A DNA stretch of 64,000 nt from Streptomyces sp. NRRL F-6131 (GTDB lineage Bacteria; Actinomycetota; Actinomycetes; Streptomycetales; Streptomycetaceae): contig JOHN01000001.1 of NCBI GenBank assembly GCA_000719695.1, positions 198,014 to 262,013 of the forward strand, given 5' to 3'. The stretch's first letter is position 1. Each line of letters begins with the position of its first letter. The position numbers and the translations under genes are program-made. The notes beneath the pieces were generated by a model, which saw only the letters and a program-made list of their open reading frames with translations, made no database searches and was not told the DNA's origin. Of this stretch, positions 50,309-58,275 are shown in pieces.

Positions 50309-51583
50309 TCAGGCCTCGCGCAGGGTGGCGTCGGCGGGTGCGGGTGCGGGTGGGGGTGTCTTGTCGGACGCCGGGTCCGCGTCGAGGGTGGGCCAGGCGA
50401 TCCGGGTGGCGCAGAGCGCGACGACCAGCGCCGAGACCGCGACCACGCCCATGCCCCAGACCAGGCTGGTGGCGTTGGCGACGAAGCCGATCACGGCCGG
50501 GCCGGCGAGCAGGCCGGTGGTGCCGGTGGCGGCGACCAGCGCGAGCGCGTCGGAGCCCTGGCGGGCGGCGGCGACGTAGACGCAAGGGGTGACGGCGGCG
50601 ACGCCCAGGCCGACGCAGGCGAAGCCGATCAGCGCCGGGACGACCCCGCCGACCAGCAGGGCGAGCGCCAGGCCGAGCCCGGCCACGGTGCTGCCGACGC
50701 GGACGATCCGGCCGTCGCCGAAGCGGGTCCGCCAGCCGTCGGCGAACAGCCGGGCGAGCACCATCATCACCGAGATGACGGCGATGCCCATCGGGGCCAG
50801 CTGGGGCGAGGCGTGGACGACGTCCTTCAGGTAGAGGGCGGACCAGTCGTTCATGGCGCCCTCGGTGATGGTGCCGAACACCATCGCGAGGCCCATCCAG
50901 ACGGTGATCCGGGAGGGGAGCGGGATGCCGCGGCGCTTCGTCGGCCGCCCGGCCTCGGCGTCGGGTGCGTCGGCGTCGGGCGCGTCGGCGGCGGTGGCGG
51001 CGGCCTGCGGCTCGTCCGCCAGCATGCCGGTCTGGGCGAGCAGGAGCAGCAGCGCGAGAACACCGGCCGCAACGGCGAAGTGCGCGGACAGCGCGGTGGT
51101 GACGACGTTCACGCCGGAGGCGAGCAGGGCGGCCAGACCCAGGCCGGCGCTGAACGTGGCGTGCAGCCTGGACATCGCGGTGCGCCGGAAGCGGACCTCC
51201 AGCGCGGCGCCCTGGGCGTTCATCGCGACGTTCAGGAAGCCGACCGCGACACCGTCGAGCGCGGCCACCAGCAGCAGGACGGGGAAGTTCGGGGCGAGGG
51301 TGAAGCCGGCCAGGACGAGGCCGAGGACGAGCGCGGAGACCGTGGCGAGGGTGCGCGAGCCGTACCGCTTCATCATCGAGGCGACGAGCGGGAAGGAGGC
51401 GGCGGCCCCGATGCCGGAGGCCATCAGCAGCAGGCCGATCCGGCCGTCGCTCAGCTCGAACCGGGTCTTCAGGGTGGGCAGGCGGGAGATCCAGGTCGCG
51501 TACTGGAAGCCGAGGAAGCAGAACAGCGCTGCGATGGCCAGGTGCGCCCGCAGGAAGTCGTCGCGCACGCGGAGCATGTGCAT
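50309..51583 (-). CDS. MFS transporter (operon exporter)
   Basis: 424 residues with about 12 membrane helices. The MFS loop motif occurs as MMKRYGSRTLATVSALVLG and again in the second half; a charged cytoplasmic loop (ADAPDADAPDAEAGRPTKRRG) splits the halves. It resembles uncharacterised YfkF/bypass-type MFS efflux proteins. As the last gene of the dioxygenase operon it may export the product. Gap to the preceding GNAT gene is 95 bases. Confidence 0.88.
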   Translation of the reverse strand: MHMLRVRDDFLRAHLAIAALFCFLGFQYATWISRLPTLKTRFELSDGRIGLLLMASGIGAAASFPLVASMMKRYGSRTLATVSALVLGLVLAGFTLAPNFPVLLLVAALDGVAVGFLNVAMNAQGAALEVRFRRTAMSRLHATFSAGLGLAALLASGVNVVTTALSAHFAVAAGVLALLLLLAQTGMLADEPQAAATAADAPDADAPDAEAGRPTKRRGIPLPSRITVWMGLAMVFGTITEGAMNDWSALYLKDVVHASPQLAPMGIAVISVMMVLARLFADGWRTRFGDGRIVRVGSTVAGLGLALALLVGGVVPALIGFACVGLGVAAVTPCVYVAAARQGSDALALVAATGTTGLLAGPAVIGFVANATSLVWGMGVVAVSALVVALCATRIAWPTLDADPASDKTPPPAPAPADATLREA

Positions 51584-51678
51584 CAGCCCGATTCATTGGT
51601 GGGGGAGGAAGGGGGAAAGGGCGTCGGGGAATTGGCGTCGGGGAGTGGCTTCGGAGGGGTGGCGCCGAGGTGGCGGCG

Positions 51679-52329
51679 TCAGGGGCGCAGGGACATCGCC
51701 ATGTAGACGGCCTGCTCGCCGTAGCTCGCGGGGAGCCGCACCTCGGGGTGGGAGCGGTAGCCGAGCGGGGCCCAGAGGACCTCGCTGCCGCGGACGGCGA
51801 CCAGGGAGACGGTGGCGTAGCCGCGGGCGCGGGCGGTGTCGGCGAGGAAGGTCAGCAGCCGGGGGGCCAGGCCGCGGCCGCGCAGCCGCTCGGTGACGAC
51901 CAGGTCGTGGGCGTGCAGGTTGGTGGTGGTGCGGCCGTGCGGGTCCTCGGCGCGGCTGAGGTCGGGGCAGTGGCCGAGCGGGTAGGGCAGGGCGAGCAGG
52001 TAGCCGCCGAACCCGCCCTCGTGCTCGAACACGAAGCAGCAGTCGGGCGCGGCCCGGTGGCGCGAGCGCAGGGCCTCGCCGCCCTCGGAGAGGCCGCTCT
52101 CGGCGTAGGCGCGGGCCTCCAGGGGCACCACCTCGGCCCAGTCGTGCTCGGCGAGGGGGCGGACGAGGAGGCCGTCGTCGAGGAGCGCCTCGCCGGGGAG
52201 GGCGGGGCGCGGCGCGGTGGTGTCGGGGCGCGGTGCGGTGGTGTCGGGGCGCGGTGCGGTGGGGCGCGGTGCGGTGTCGGAACGCGGTGCGGCGGTGGGT
52301 CGGCCCGCGGTGGTGGGGTGCGCGGACAT
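51679..52329 (-). CDS. GNAT family N-acetyltransferase
   Basis: 216 residues. The first 45 residues are low complexity with three APRPDTT-type heptapeptides. The GNAT fold follows: LLVRPLAEHDWAEVVPLEARAYAESG, the acetyl-CoA loop ERLRGRGLAPRLLTFLADTARARG and LGYRSHPEVRLPASYGEQAVYMAM. It starts immediately after the decarboxylase stop (TAGATG on the minus strand). The acyl acceptor is unknown but is likely an amine made by the neighbouring enzymes. Confidence 0.88.
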   Translation of the reverse strand: MSAHPTTAGRPTAAPRSDTAPRPTAPRPDTTAPRPDTTAPRPALPGEALLDDGLLVRPLAEHDWAEVVPLEARAYAESGLSEGGEALRSRHRAAPDCCFVFEHEGGFGGYLLALPYPLGHCPDLSRAEDPHGRTTTNLHAHDLVVTERLRGRGLAPRLLTFLADTARARGYATVSLVAVRGSEVLWAPLGYRSHPEVRLPASYGEQAVYMAMSLRP

Positions 52330-53538
52330 CTACTGCGGTGCTCCCTCGGGGCCCGGTCCGCCGGACGGACGGTCCGCCCGGACACAGCTGTAGGGGAGCG
52401 GCGGGAAGCCGTTGAACCCCCGGGTGGTGTAGGCGGTGGCGTAGGCGCCGCAGGAGAGGATCCAGACCGGGTCGCCCGAGGCCGCGTCCCGGGGGACGGG
52501 CACGCCGGCGCCCTCGTCGGCGAAGGCGTCGTCGCTGTCGCAGGTGGGACCGGCGACCACGGCGGGTACCGTCACGGCGTCGGGGTGGGTGGGGAACTCC
52601 AGCCGGTAGCGCAGCTCGTCCATCTCGTACAGGCCGTTGAACTTGCCGCAGCTCAGGTAGAGCCAGTACGCCCGCTCGCCGTCCAGCTGCTGGCGGTCGG
52701 TCAGGCGCGTGACGTGGGCGCGGATCGCGCCGTGGTCGGCGATCAGGTGGCGACCCGGCTCCAGCAGGAAGCCGAGCGGTACGGCGGAGAGTTCGCGCAG
52801 GCGCTGCATGCCCTCCCGGATCACCGCGAACATCTTGTCGACCGGCGGGTGCAGCGGCACTCCGCGCCGGTCCAGGACACCGAGCGCGGGCAGGCCGCCG
52901 CCGAGGTTGACGTGGTCCAGCAGGATGCCGCGCCGGTTGGCCTCCTCGATCACCGAGCCGAGCGTCTCCAGGGCGTTCTGCCAGGCCTCGGAGGTGAGTT
53001 GCTGGGAGCCCACGTGCACCGACAGGCCGGCCGGGACCAGTCCCGCGTCCCGCGCCGCGTCGAGCACCCGCAGGGCGTCCTCGGGTGAGCAGCCGAACTT
53101 CCGGCTCAGACCCCAGAGGGCGCCCTCGCCGGTGGTCGCGAGGCGGCAGAACACCCGGGCTCCCGGGGCGTGTTCGGCGAGCGCGGCGACGTCGGCCAGG
53201 CTGTCGGTGGCGAAGTCGCGCACCCCGAGCCGGTACGCCTCGGCGATCTGGTGGTCGGACTTGATGGTGTTGCCGTAGTGGATCCGCTCGACCGGCACTC
53301 CGGTGCGCAGCGCCTGGACGATCTCCTGCGGGCCGGCCGCGTCGAAGCCGGCGCCCCGGGCGGCCAGGCCGTCGAGCACCTCGTCCACCGGGCAGGCCTT
53401 CATGGCGAACCGGACGTCGATGCCCGGGAGTTCGCGCAGCAGCGCGTCGTACTGGGCCTCGATGCCGTCGAGGTCGTAGATGATCCGGTCGTCCTCGGCG
53501 GCGGCCAGGGCGGTGCGCAGGCGGTCGTGGTCAGGCAT
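52330..53538 (-). CDS. Fold-type III PLP-dependent decarboxylase (ornithine/diaminopimelate type)
   Basis: 402 residues. PLP-Lys is K47 in FAMKACP; HVGSQ (175-179), GGGLP (213-217) and EPGR (260-263) follow. The catalytic Cys is C333 in GPTCDSDD, and Y370 in GAYATAYTTRGFNGFPP matches the ornithine/lysine decarboxylase group. The CDSDD form, rather than the usual CDSxDxx, leaves the amino acid substrate open. It overlaps the GT-like gene by 8 bases. Confidence 0.92.
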   Translation of the reverse strand: MPDHDRLRTALAAAEDDRIIYDLDGIEAQYDALLRELPGIDVRFAMKACPVDEVLDGLAARGAGFDAAGPQEIVQALRTGVPVERIHYGNTIKSDHQIAEAYRLGVRDFATDSLADVAALAEHAPGARVFCRLATTGEGALWGLSRKFGCSPEDALRVLDAARDAGLVPAGLSVHVGSQQLTSEAWQNALETLGSVIEEANRRGILLDHVNLGGGLPALGVLDRRGVPLHPPVDKMFAVIREGMQRLRELSAVPLGFLLEPGRHLIADHGAIRAHVTRLTDRQQLDGERAYWLYLSCGKFNGLYEMDELRYRLEFPTHPDAVTVPAVVAGPTCDSDDAFADEGAGVPVPRDAASGDPVWILSCGAYATAYTTRGFNGFPPLPYSCVRADRPSGGPGPEGAPQ

Positions 53539-54928
53539 GGTCGGATCTCCGGCCGGCGGGCTGGTCGGGTGTGTCGGACGGGGCCGGGGCCGGTGCGGGC
53601 GTCGGCGGGGTGGTGCGGGCGGCGCGGACCAGCGGTCCCCAGGCGTCGACGAGCAGCGCGAAGGCCTCGATGTCGGCCTGCGCCTCGTCCAGGAGTCGCT
53701 CCCGCAGCGGCCGCAGGTGATCGGCGAACCCGGCGTAGCGGCCGCCGAGTCGGCGGTAGGCGCGGTCGACGACGTCCAGCCGACGGTGGTTCTCCGTCCG
53801 GTCCGCGCCGGCCGCGTCGCGGGCGAACCCGGCGACCAGGGCGGGGCGGAGGTGGTGGTCCGCGTCGAGCAGCGCCCCGCCGGCGGCCTCCAGCGCGTCG
53901 TACACCGGGCGGAGGTACAGCATCGACAGCAGGAACTTGGTGAACCGCAGCTGGTAGGCCAGGAACCCGGCGTCGGTACGCCGTTCGGGCGTGTAGTGGT
54001 TGACGATGTTGCGGTTGTGGGTGACCCCGGGCAGCTCGGCGTTGAGCACCAGGTGGTGCAGGAAGTAGTCGCTGCCGATGGTGTCGTTGGCCGGTGGCAG
54101 CGGCACCCGCTCGTACACCTCGCGGTCCAGGGCGATGTTGCACATGTCGATCCGCCAGATGTCGGGCAGGTCGAGCACCGCGCGGTCCCGGGTGAACGGC
54201 TCGGTGCCGTTGCCGACGAAGGAGTCCGCGACGAGCTCGCGGCGCTGCTCGGCGGTGAAGTCGGCGGGCCCCCACAGACCCACCACCTCCTCGTAGACCG
54301 CCGGGTCCAGGGCGCGCATCTCCCCGAGGTCGACGGAGAGTTCGCCGATGAAGGAGCTGCCGACCAGGGCGACCGGCTTCTGCGCGTGCGCCGGGTCCAG
54401 GGTGTGGTGGGTGACGCCGGACGCGGCCTCGGCCGCCCGCCGGCCGATCGACCGCAGCTCGTGGTGGATCGGGAACACCGGTTCGCCGTCCAGCAGTTGG
54501 TAGGTGCTGTCGGAGTCGCGGCGGTGCACGGAGGAGCAGCCGAGCGCGGCGGCGAGCAGGAACGCCCGGTCGGTGCAGGCGCCGTAGGAGACGGCGTCCG
54601 GCAGCAGCAGGTCGAGGAGCCGGTCGGCCGACGCGGCCGGGAGGTCGGCGCGCGCCCGGTCGATCACCGTGCGCAGGAAGGCGCGCTGGTGTTCCTCGTC
54701 GAGGTGGTGGACCAGGACGCCGGGGGTGCCGGGCAGGTCGGCGACGGCCTTGGCGTGCTCCTCGCGGGTCGCGGCGTCGGCCGAGTCCAGGATCAGCAGG
54801 TGCACCTGGACGCCGAACTCCCGGGCCGCCCAGGCGGCTTCGGCGGCGACGTCGGCGATGGCGGGGACGCAGGCCCGGTTGGTGGGCAGGGCGAGGCAGA
54901 CGCCGTGCGCGGCGTGGTCCGTGGTCAT
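53531..54928 (-). CDS. GT-A-like protein (tentatively DUF6271)
   Basis: 465 residues; start overlaps the dioxygenase stop (ATGA). An N-terminal Rossmann-like start GVCLALPTNRACVPAIADVAAEAAWAAREFGVQVHLLILDSAD resembles family 2/GT-A glycosyltransferases, and DSD (138-140, RRDSDSTYQ) could be the metal-binding DxD. The middle and C-terminus are helical with a Pro-rich tail. I think this is DUF6271, a family seen in actinobacterial biosynthetic loci; no donor or acceptor can be told. Confidence 0.75.
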   Translation of the reverse strand: MTTDHAAHGVCLALPTNRACVPAIADVAAEAAWAAREFGVQVHLLILDSADAATREEHAKAVADLPGTPGVLVHHLDEEHQRAFLRTVIDRARADLPAASADRLLDLLLPDAVSYGACTDRAFLLAAALGCSSVHRRDSDSTYQLLDGEPVFPIHHELRSIGRRAAEAASGVTHHTLDPAHAQKPVALVGSSFIGELSVDLGEMRALDPAVYEEVVGLWGPADFTAEQRRELVADSFVGNGTEPFTRDRAVLDLPDIWRIDMCNIALDREVYERVPLPPANDTIGSDYFLHHLVLNAELPGVTHNRNIVNHYTPERRTDAGFLAYQLRFTKFLLSMLYLRPVYDALEAAGGALLDADHHLRPALVAGFARDAAGADRTENHRRLDVVDRAYRRLGGRYAGFADHLRPLRERLLDEAQADIEAFALLVDAWGPLVRAARTTPPTPAPAPAPSDTPDQPAGRRSDHA

Positions 54929-55977
54929 GCCTCGCCGTCCGGGGTGCCGGTGCTGTCGTCGGCCGGATGCCAGGACTCCAGGCCGAGCAGTCGGGCGCCG
55001 AGGTCGGTGAGTTCGGCCGGGCCGTAGCGCAGCGATTCGTGCCGACGGTGGTCGCCGACCAGGGTCCTGTTCCAGGTCGGGGTGGAGAGGTGGCGCCAGG
55101 AGTGCACGCGCGACTCGCGGAGCTCCGTGTGTTCCTCGAGCGCGGGCATCATCGACAGGTACTGGACGGAGCGCACGCCGTTCGCCGAGGTGTTGGCGGC
55201 CACGCCGTGGGCCAGCATGCCGTTCCAGATCAGCAGGTCACCGGCCTTCAACTCCGGTCGGACGACCGGGAACTCGGCGCGGTCGACGGCCGGGCGGATC
55301 GGGTCGCGGTCGGCCGGCTGGGCGGCCTGCCAGGTGTTGAACCGGCGGAACAGCTCCGGGTTGCACTGGAAGCCGCCGTGGTCGGGCTCGGTGTCGGAGA
55401 GCGCGATGATCCCCTGGACGCGCTGCGGCAGCATCCCGGCGGTGGAGTCGACGTCCCAGTGCAGCTCGATGTCGAAGCCCTCGTCGGTGGGGTCGATCAG
55501 CGCGCGGTCGCGGTTCTTCACGTTCGGCGGGTTGAGGTTGAGCCGGTCGAGGGTGACCCAGAGCTCCTCGCAGTCCCAGACGTCGACGAAGGCGTCGTAG
55601 ACCCGGCGGGCCTGTCGGCTGTCCCACAGGAGCTGGTGCTGGTAGGCCTCGACGAAGCCGTAGATGTGCAGGTGCTGGTCCAGCTCGTCCCGGAACTCCC
55701 GCTCCTGGTACCAGGTTTCGGGACGATCGCGGTCGAGCCCCTGGAACTCCCAGGCGAAGTCGAGCAGCGCGCGGGCGGCGTCGGCGGAGATCGCCTCCGG
55801 CACGACGACATAGCCGTAGGTCTGCCAGAAGGCGAACTGCTCCTCGGACAGCACGCGCAGCGGGCGCCGCTTGTCGAGGTCCCTCAGCGCGGTGGCGGCG
55901 AGGTAGGACTCGCCGTCGTTGCTGAAGTAGGGGCGCTCCGAAGCGGCTCGATACAGGTACCCGTCGGGCTTCGGCAT
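54925..55977 (-). CDS. Phytanoyl-CoA dioxygenase (PhyH) family non-haem iron/2-oxoglutarate oxygenase
   Basis: 350 residues from ATG 55977, GGAG seven bases upstream (a GTG just before is less likely). The iron triad is visible: H173-x-D175 in ELHWDVDST and H257 in GMLAHGVAAN, with R269 for 2-oxoglutarate. The double-stranded beta-helix core QRVQGIIALSDTEPDHGGFQCNPELF is typical of PhyH/EctD-like hydroxylases of amino acids and small acids. First gene of the operon. Confidence 0.9.
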   Translation of the reverse strand: MPKPDGYLYRAASERPYFSNDGESYLAATALRDLDKRRPLRVLSEEQFAFWQTYGYVVVPEAISADAARALLDFAWEFQGLDRDRPETWYQEREFRDELDQHLHIYGFVEAYQHQLLWDSRQARRVYDAFVDVWDCEELWVTLDRLNLNPPNVKNRDRALIDPTDEGFDIELHWDVDSTAGMLPQRVQGIIALSDTEPDHGGFQCNPELFRRFNTWQAAQPADRDPIRPAVDRAEFPVVRPELKAGDLLIWNGMLAHGVAANTSANGVRSVQYLSMMPALEEHTELRESRVHSWRHLSTPTWNRTLVGDHRRHESLRYGPAELTDLGARLLGLESWHPADDSTGTPDGEA

Positions 55978-56523
55978 CACGTCACTCCAAGGTCGGGTCG
56001 GGACGTCGGGTCGGTCGGTGGCCGGTGCCCGGGCGGAGGAGGGGGTCGCGAGGCGTGGCCGGACGGGGCCCGGAGGCCCTGGTGGGGAGTGAGGAGAGGG
56101 TGGGTTTCTCGTCCGACAAGGAGTGCCGACAGCTGTTCCGGCCTCGTCAAACGCGTGTGCCCCTACGGTGGACTAGACCAACTTCCGGTGTCAACCCTCG
56201 TCCCGCCGAGGTCGGCCGGCGGCCCGTCGGTCGGTGCGCGACCGGTCATGACCTGCGGGGGAGCCCGGGGTCGGCGGGTCACGACCGGTCGGCGCGGTCG
56301 TCCACCGGCCCGGGCGCGCGGGCGCCCGTTCGGGCCGCCGGTGCTGCCCGAAAGGGCATCCACGGGTGGATCTTGACGGTTTGACGGGCTGCGGGCCACG
56401 GGTCCGCGCCGTGGTGAATTCGGGGGTGCTGTGCAGGTTGGGTGCGATCCGTACCTGACGGCGCACGCCTGTGCGACCATCTGCCCGCTGGAGCCGATCG
56501 TCGCGCGCAAGGAGCACACCCCC
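55978..56523. other. Divergent intergenic region of the dioxygenase operon
   Basis: 546 bases between divergent genes, no ORF supported. It holds a DasR dre-like site at 56169-56180, a TTGACA on the minus strand (56189-56194), the palindrome GGTCATGACC at 56244-56253, and two GACCGGTC palindromes at 56240-56247 and 56283-56290, about four helical turns apart. Both strands' promoters must lie here, but I cannot pair -10 elements with confidence. Confidence 0.55.
56169..56180 (-). promoter_or_regulatory. DasR dre-like operator
   Basis: The minus strand reads TGGTCTAGTCCA, one base from the symmetric dre core TGGTCTAGACCA bound by the GlcNAc-responsive GntR regulator DasR. It lies about 190 bases before the dioxygenase start. 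Confidence 0.5.
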
Positions 56524-58029
56524 ATGGCAGGAGTCCGGGCCTCACGGTGGAAGGCGGCCCTCGCCGCCCTGGCCGCCGCCTGTACCGCGGTGCTGGCCGG
56601 ACCGGCCACGGCCCCCGCGGCCGCCGTCGACGCGCCCGTGGTCCGGCCGCTCACCCCCGGCGCGGACCAGTTCCGGCTGACCGACACCGACTACACGGCG
56701 GCCACCACCAACCTCCACAACCGGTACCTCACCCAGCACGCCGACCTGACGGACGTCGTCACCACCGACTACTCCGTCAACTCGGCCGGTCAGGACGACG
56801 GTTGGCTGAAGCTGCGGCAGATGCGCGCCTGCGCCGGCCTGGAGCCCGCCGGTCTGCCGCCCGCCGACGTGGAGAAGAAGACCGCCTGGTGCTGGTCCAG
56901 CGCCTACGGCGACGACACCACCCAGCACTGGTTCCCGCAGGGCCTCAGCACCACCGGCACGGCCGACGGCGGCGACGGCGCGATCCAGGGCCGCAGTGTC
57001 ACCGCGGTCGCCTGGCACTACACCACGTACGACGACGACCCGGTCACCACCGGTTGCAGGACCAACAACCTGCTCAAGCTCACCCTGATCGACCGGACCA
57101 CCCAGAAGTACCGGCACGTCCTGCTGACCGAACCCACCAGCACCTCCGGCGCGGCCGCCGACTTCACCTACGTCACCGGGCACGGCGGCGGCATCGCCTG
57201 GTACGCCAACTACCTGTACGTCACCGACACCGCCAACGGCATCCGGGTCTTCGACCTCAACAAGCTCGCCAAGGTCGACACCTACGGTTCCGGCGTCACC
57301 ACCGTCGGCATGAACGGCGGGAAGTCCAGCGCCTGCGGCTACCCGTACGTGCTGCCCGAGACCCACCGCTACTTCCAGGCGAAGAAGGCACCGAGCTGCG
57401 CCGCCGACGCGCCGCTCGACCCGGCCTCGCTCTGCTTCTCCTGGCTCGCCCTGGACAAGACCGGCGGCGGCTCCACCTTCAAGCTGGTCACCGGCGAGTG
57501 GTACGGCGAGACCTACGGCTCCCGGGTGGTCCGCTATCGCCTCAACCCGGCGAGCTCGGCCACCGACCCAGGGCTGCTCACCACCACCGCGGACCGCACT
57601 GTCGTCCAGGACGCCTTCACCACTCCCGGCTACCGGGGCCTCCAGGGCGGTATGACCTGGACCGACGCCCAGGGCGTGGTCAACTTCGCGTTCTCCAAGG
57701 GCTGCGGCACCAAGCCGGCCGTGCTCTCGCACACCTGGGCCGGCGACACCCGCCCGGTCACCGGCTGCGGCAGCGAGACCGCCTGGGGCGGCAACTGGGG
57801 GGCCGGCTCGCCCCAGGCGCTCAGCTACTGGCCCAAGCTGGGGGCCGACCAGGTCGACGAGCTGTGGGGCCTGACGGAGGGCATCTGTCGGGCCAGGGGT
57901 GACAAGCACTTCACCGTCGGTGCCGACGACTCGGGCGTCTGCAAGAACTACGGCGGGAGCACGACGGCCTCGTTGCGTACGGTGTTCGCGGTCGGGTTCA
58001 CCGATCCGGCGGTGCAGAATCGGCACTGA
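56524..58029 (+). CDS. Secreted protein, beta-propeller-like, unknown function
   Basis: 501 residues from ATG with AAGGAG upstream. A Sec signal peptide (SRWKAALAALAAACTAVLAGPATAPAAA, cleaved around residue 34) is followed by a large extracellular domain with Cys pairs and repeating strands such as VTGHGGGIAWYANYLYVTDTANGIRVFDLNKLAKV, typical of propeller blades. Related secreted streptomycete proteins are annotated only as hypothetical. It is divergent from the dioxygenase operon. Confidence 0.82.
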   Translation: MAGVRASRWKAALAALAAACTAVLAGPATAPAAAVDAPVVRPLTPGADQFRLTDTDYTAATTNLHNRYLTQHADLTDVVTTDYSVNSAGQDDGWLKLRQMRACAGLEPAGLPPADVEKKTAWCWSSAYGDDTTQHWFPQGLSTTGTADGGDGAIQGRSVTAVAWHYTTYDDDPVTTGCRTNNLLKLTLIDRTTQKYRHVLLTEPTSTSGAAADFTYVTGHGGGIAWYANYLYVTDTANGIRVFDLNKLAKVDTYGSGVTTVGMNGGKSSACGYPYVLPETHRYFQAKKAPSCAADAPLDPASLCFSWLALDKTGGGSTFKLVTGEWYGETYGSRVVRYRLNPASSATDPGLLTTTADRTVVQDAFTTPGYRGLQGGMTWTDAQGVVNFAFSKGCGTKPAVLSHTWAGDTRPVTGCGSETAWGGNWGAGSPQALSYWPKLGADQVDELWGLTEGICRARGDKHFTVGADDSGVCKNYGGSTTASLRTVFAVGFTDPAVQNRH

Positions 58030-58052
58030 GCCGCCGAGTCCCTGAGCCTCCG

Positions 58053-58092
58053 AGCCCCCGAGTCCCGCGCCCCCGGGTCCGGCTCGGGGGCT
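58053..58092 (+). terminator. Hairpin after the secreted protein gene
   Basis: AGCCCCCGAG and CTCGGGGGCT form a 10-bp stem with a 20-nt loop, 23 bases after the stop. Confidence 0.65.
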
Positions 58093-58125
58093 GCGTCGTT
58101 GTTCCCGGATCGGGCATAGGTTCGC

Positions 58126-58158
58126 TCTATGACCTCATAGATCGACACCGCCTACAGT
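58126..58158 (+). promoter_or_regulatory. fprA promoter region with inverted repeat
   Basis: The perfect inverted repeat TCTATGA-cc-TCATAGA (58126-58141) precedes a -10-like TACAGT at 58153-58158 and covers the -35 position. It looks like an operator. Confidence 0.5.
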
Positions 58159-58275
58159 GGCAAGGTCCGGCAGGGTTGGGTGGACCTGGGTCACCCTCGC
58201 CCGTCCGCCCTGTTGGGTGCTGCTCCGCCCTGCTCCGCCCCGTTTCGTTCGTCCACGTCCGGAGGATCGCCCGAC

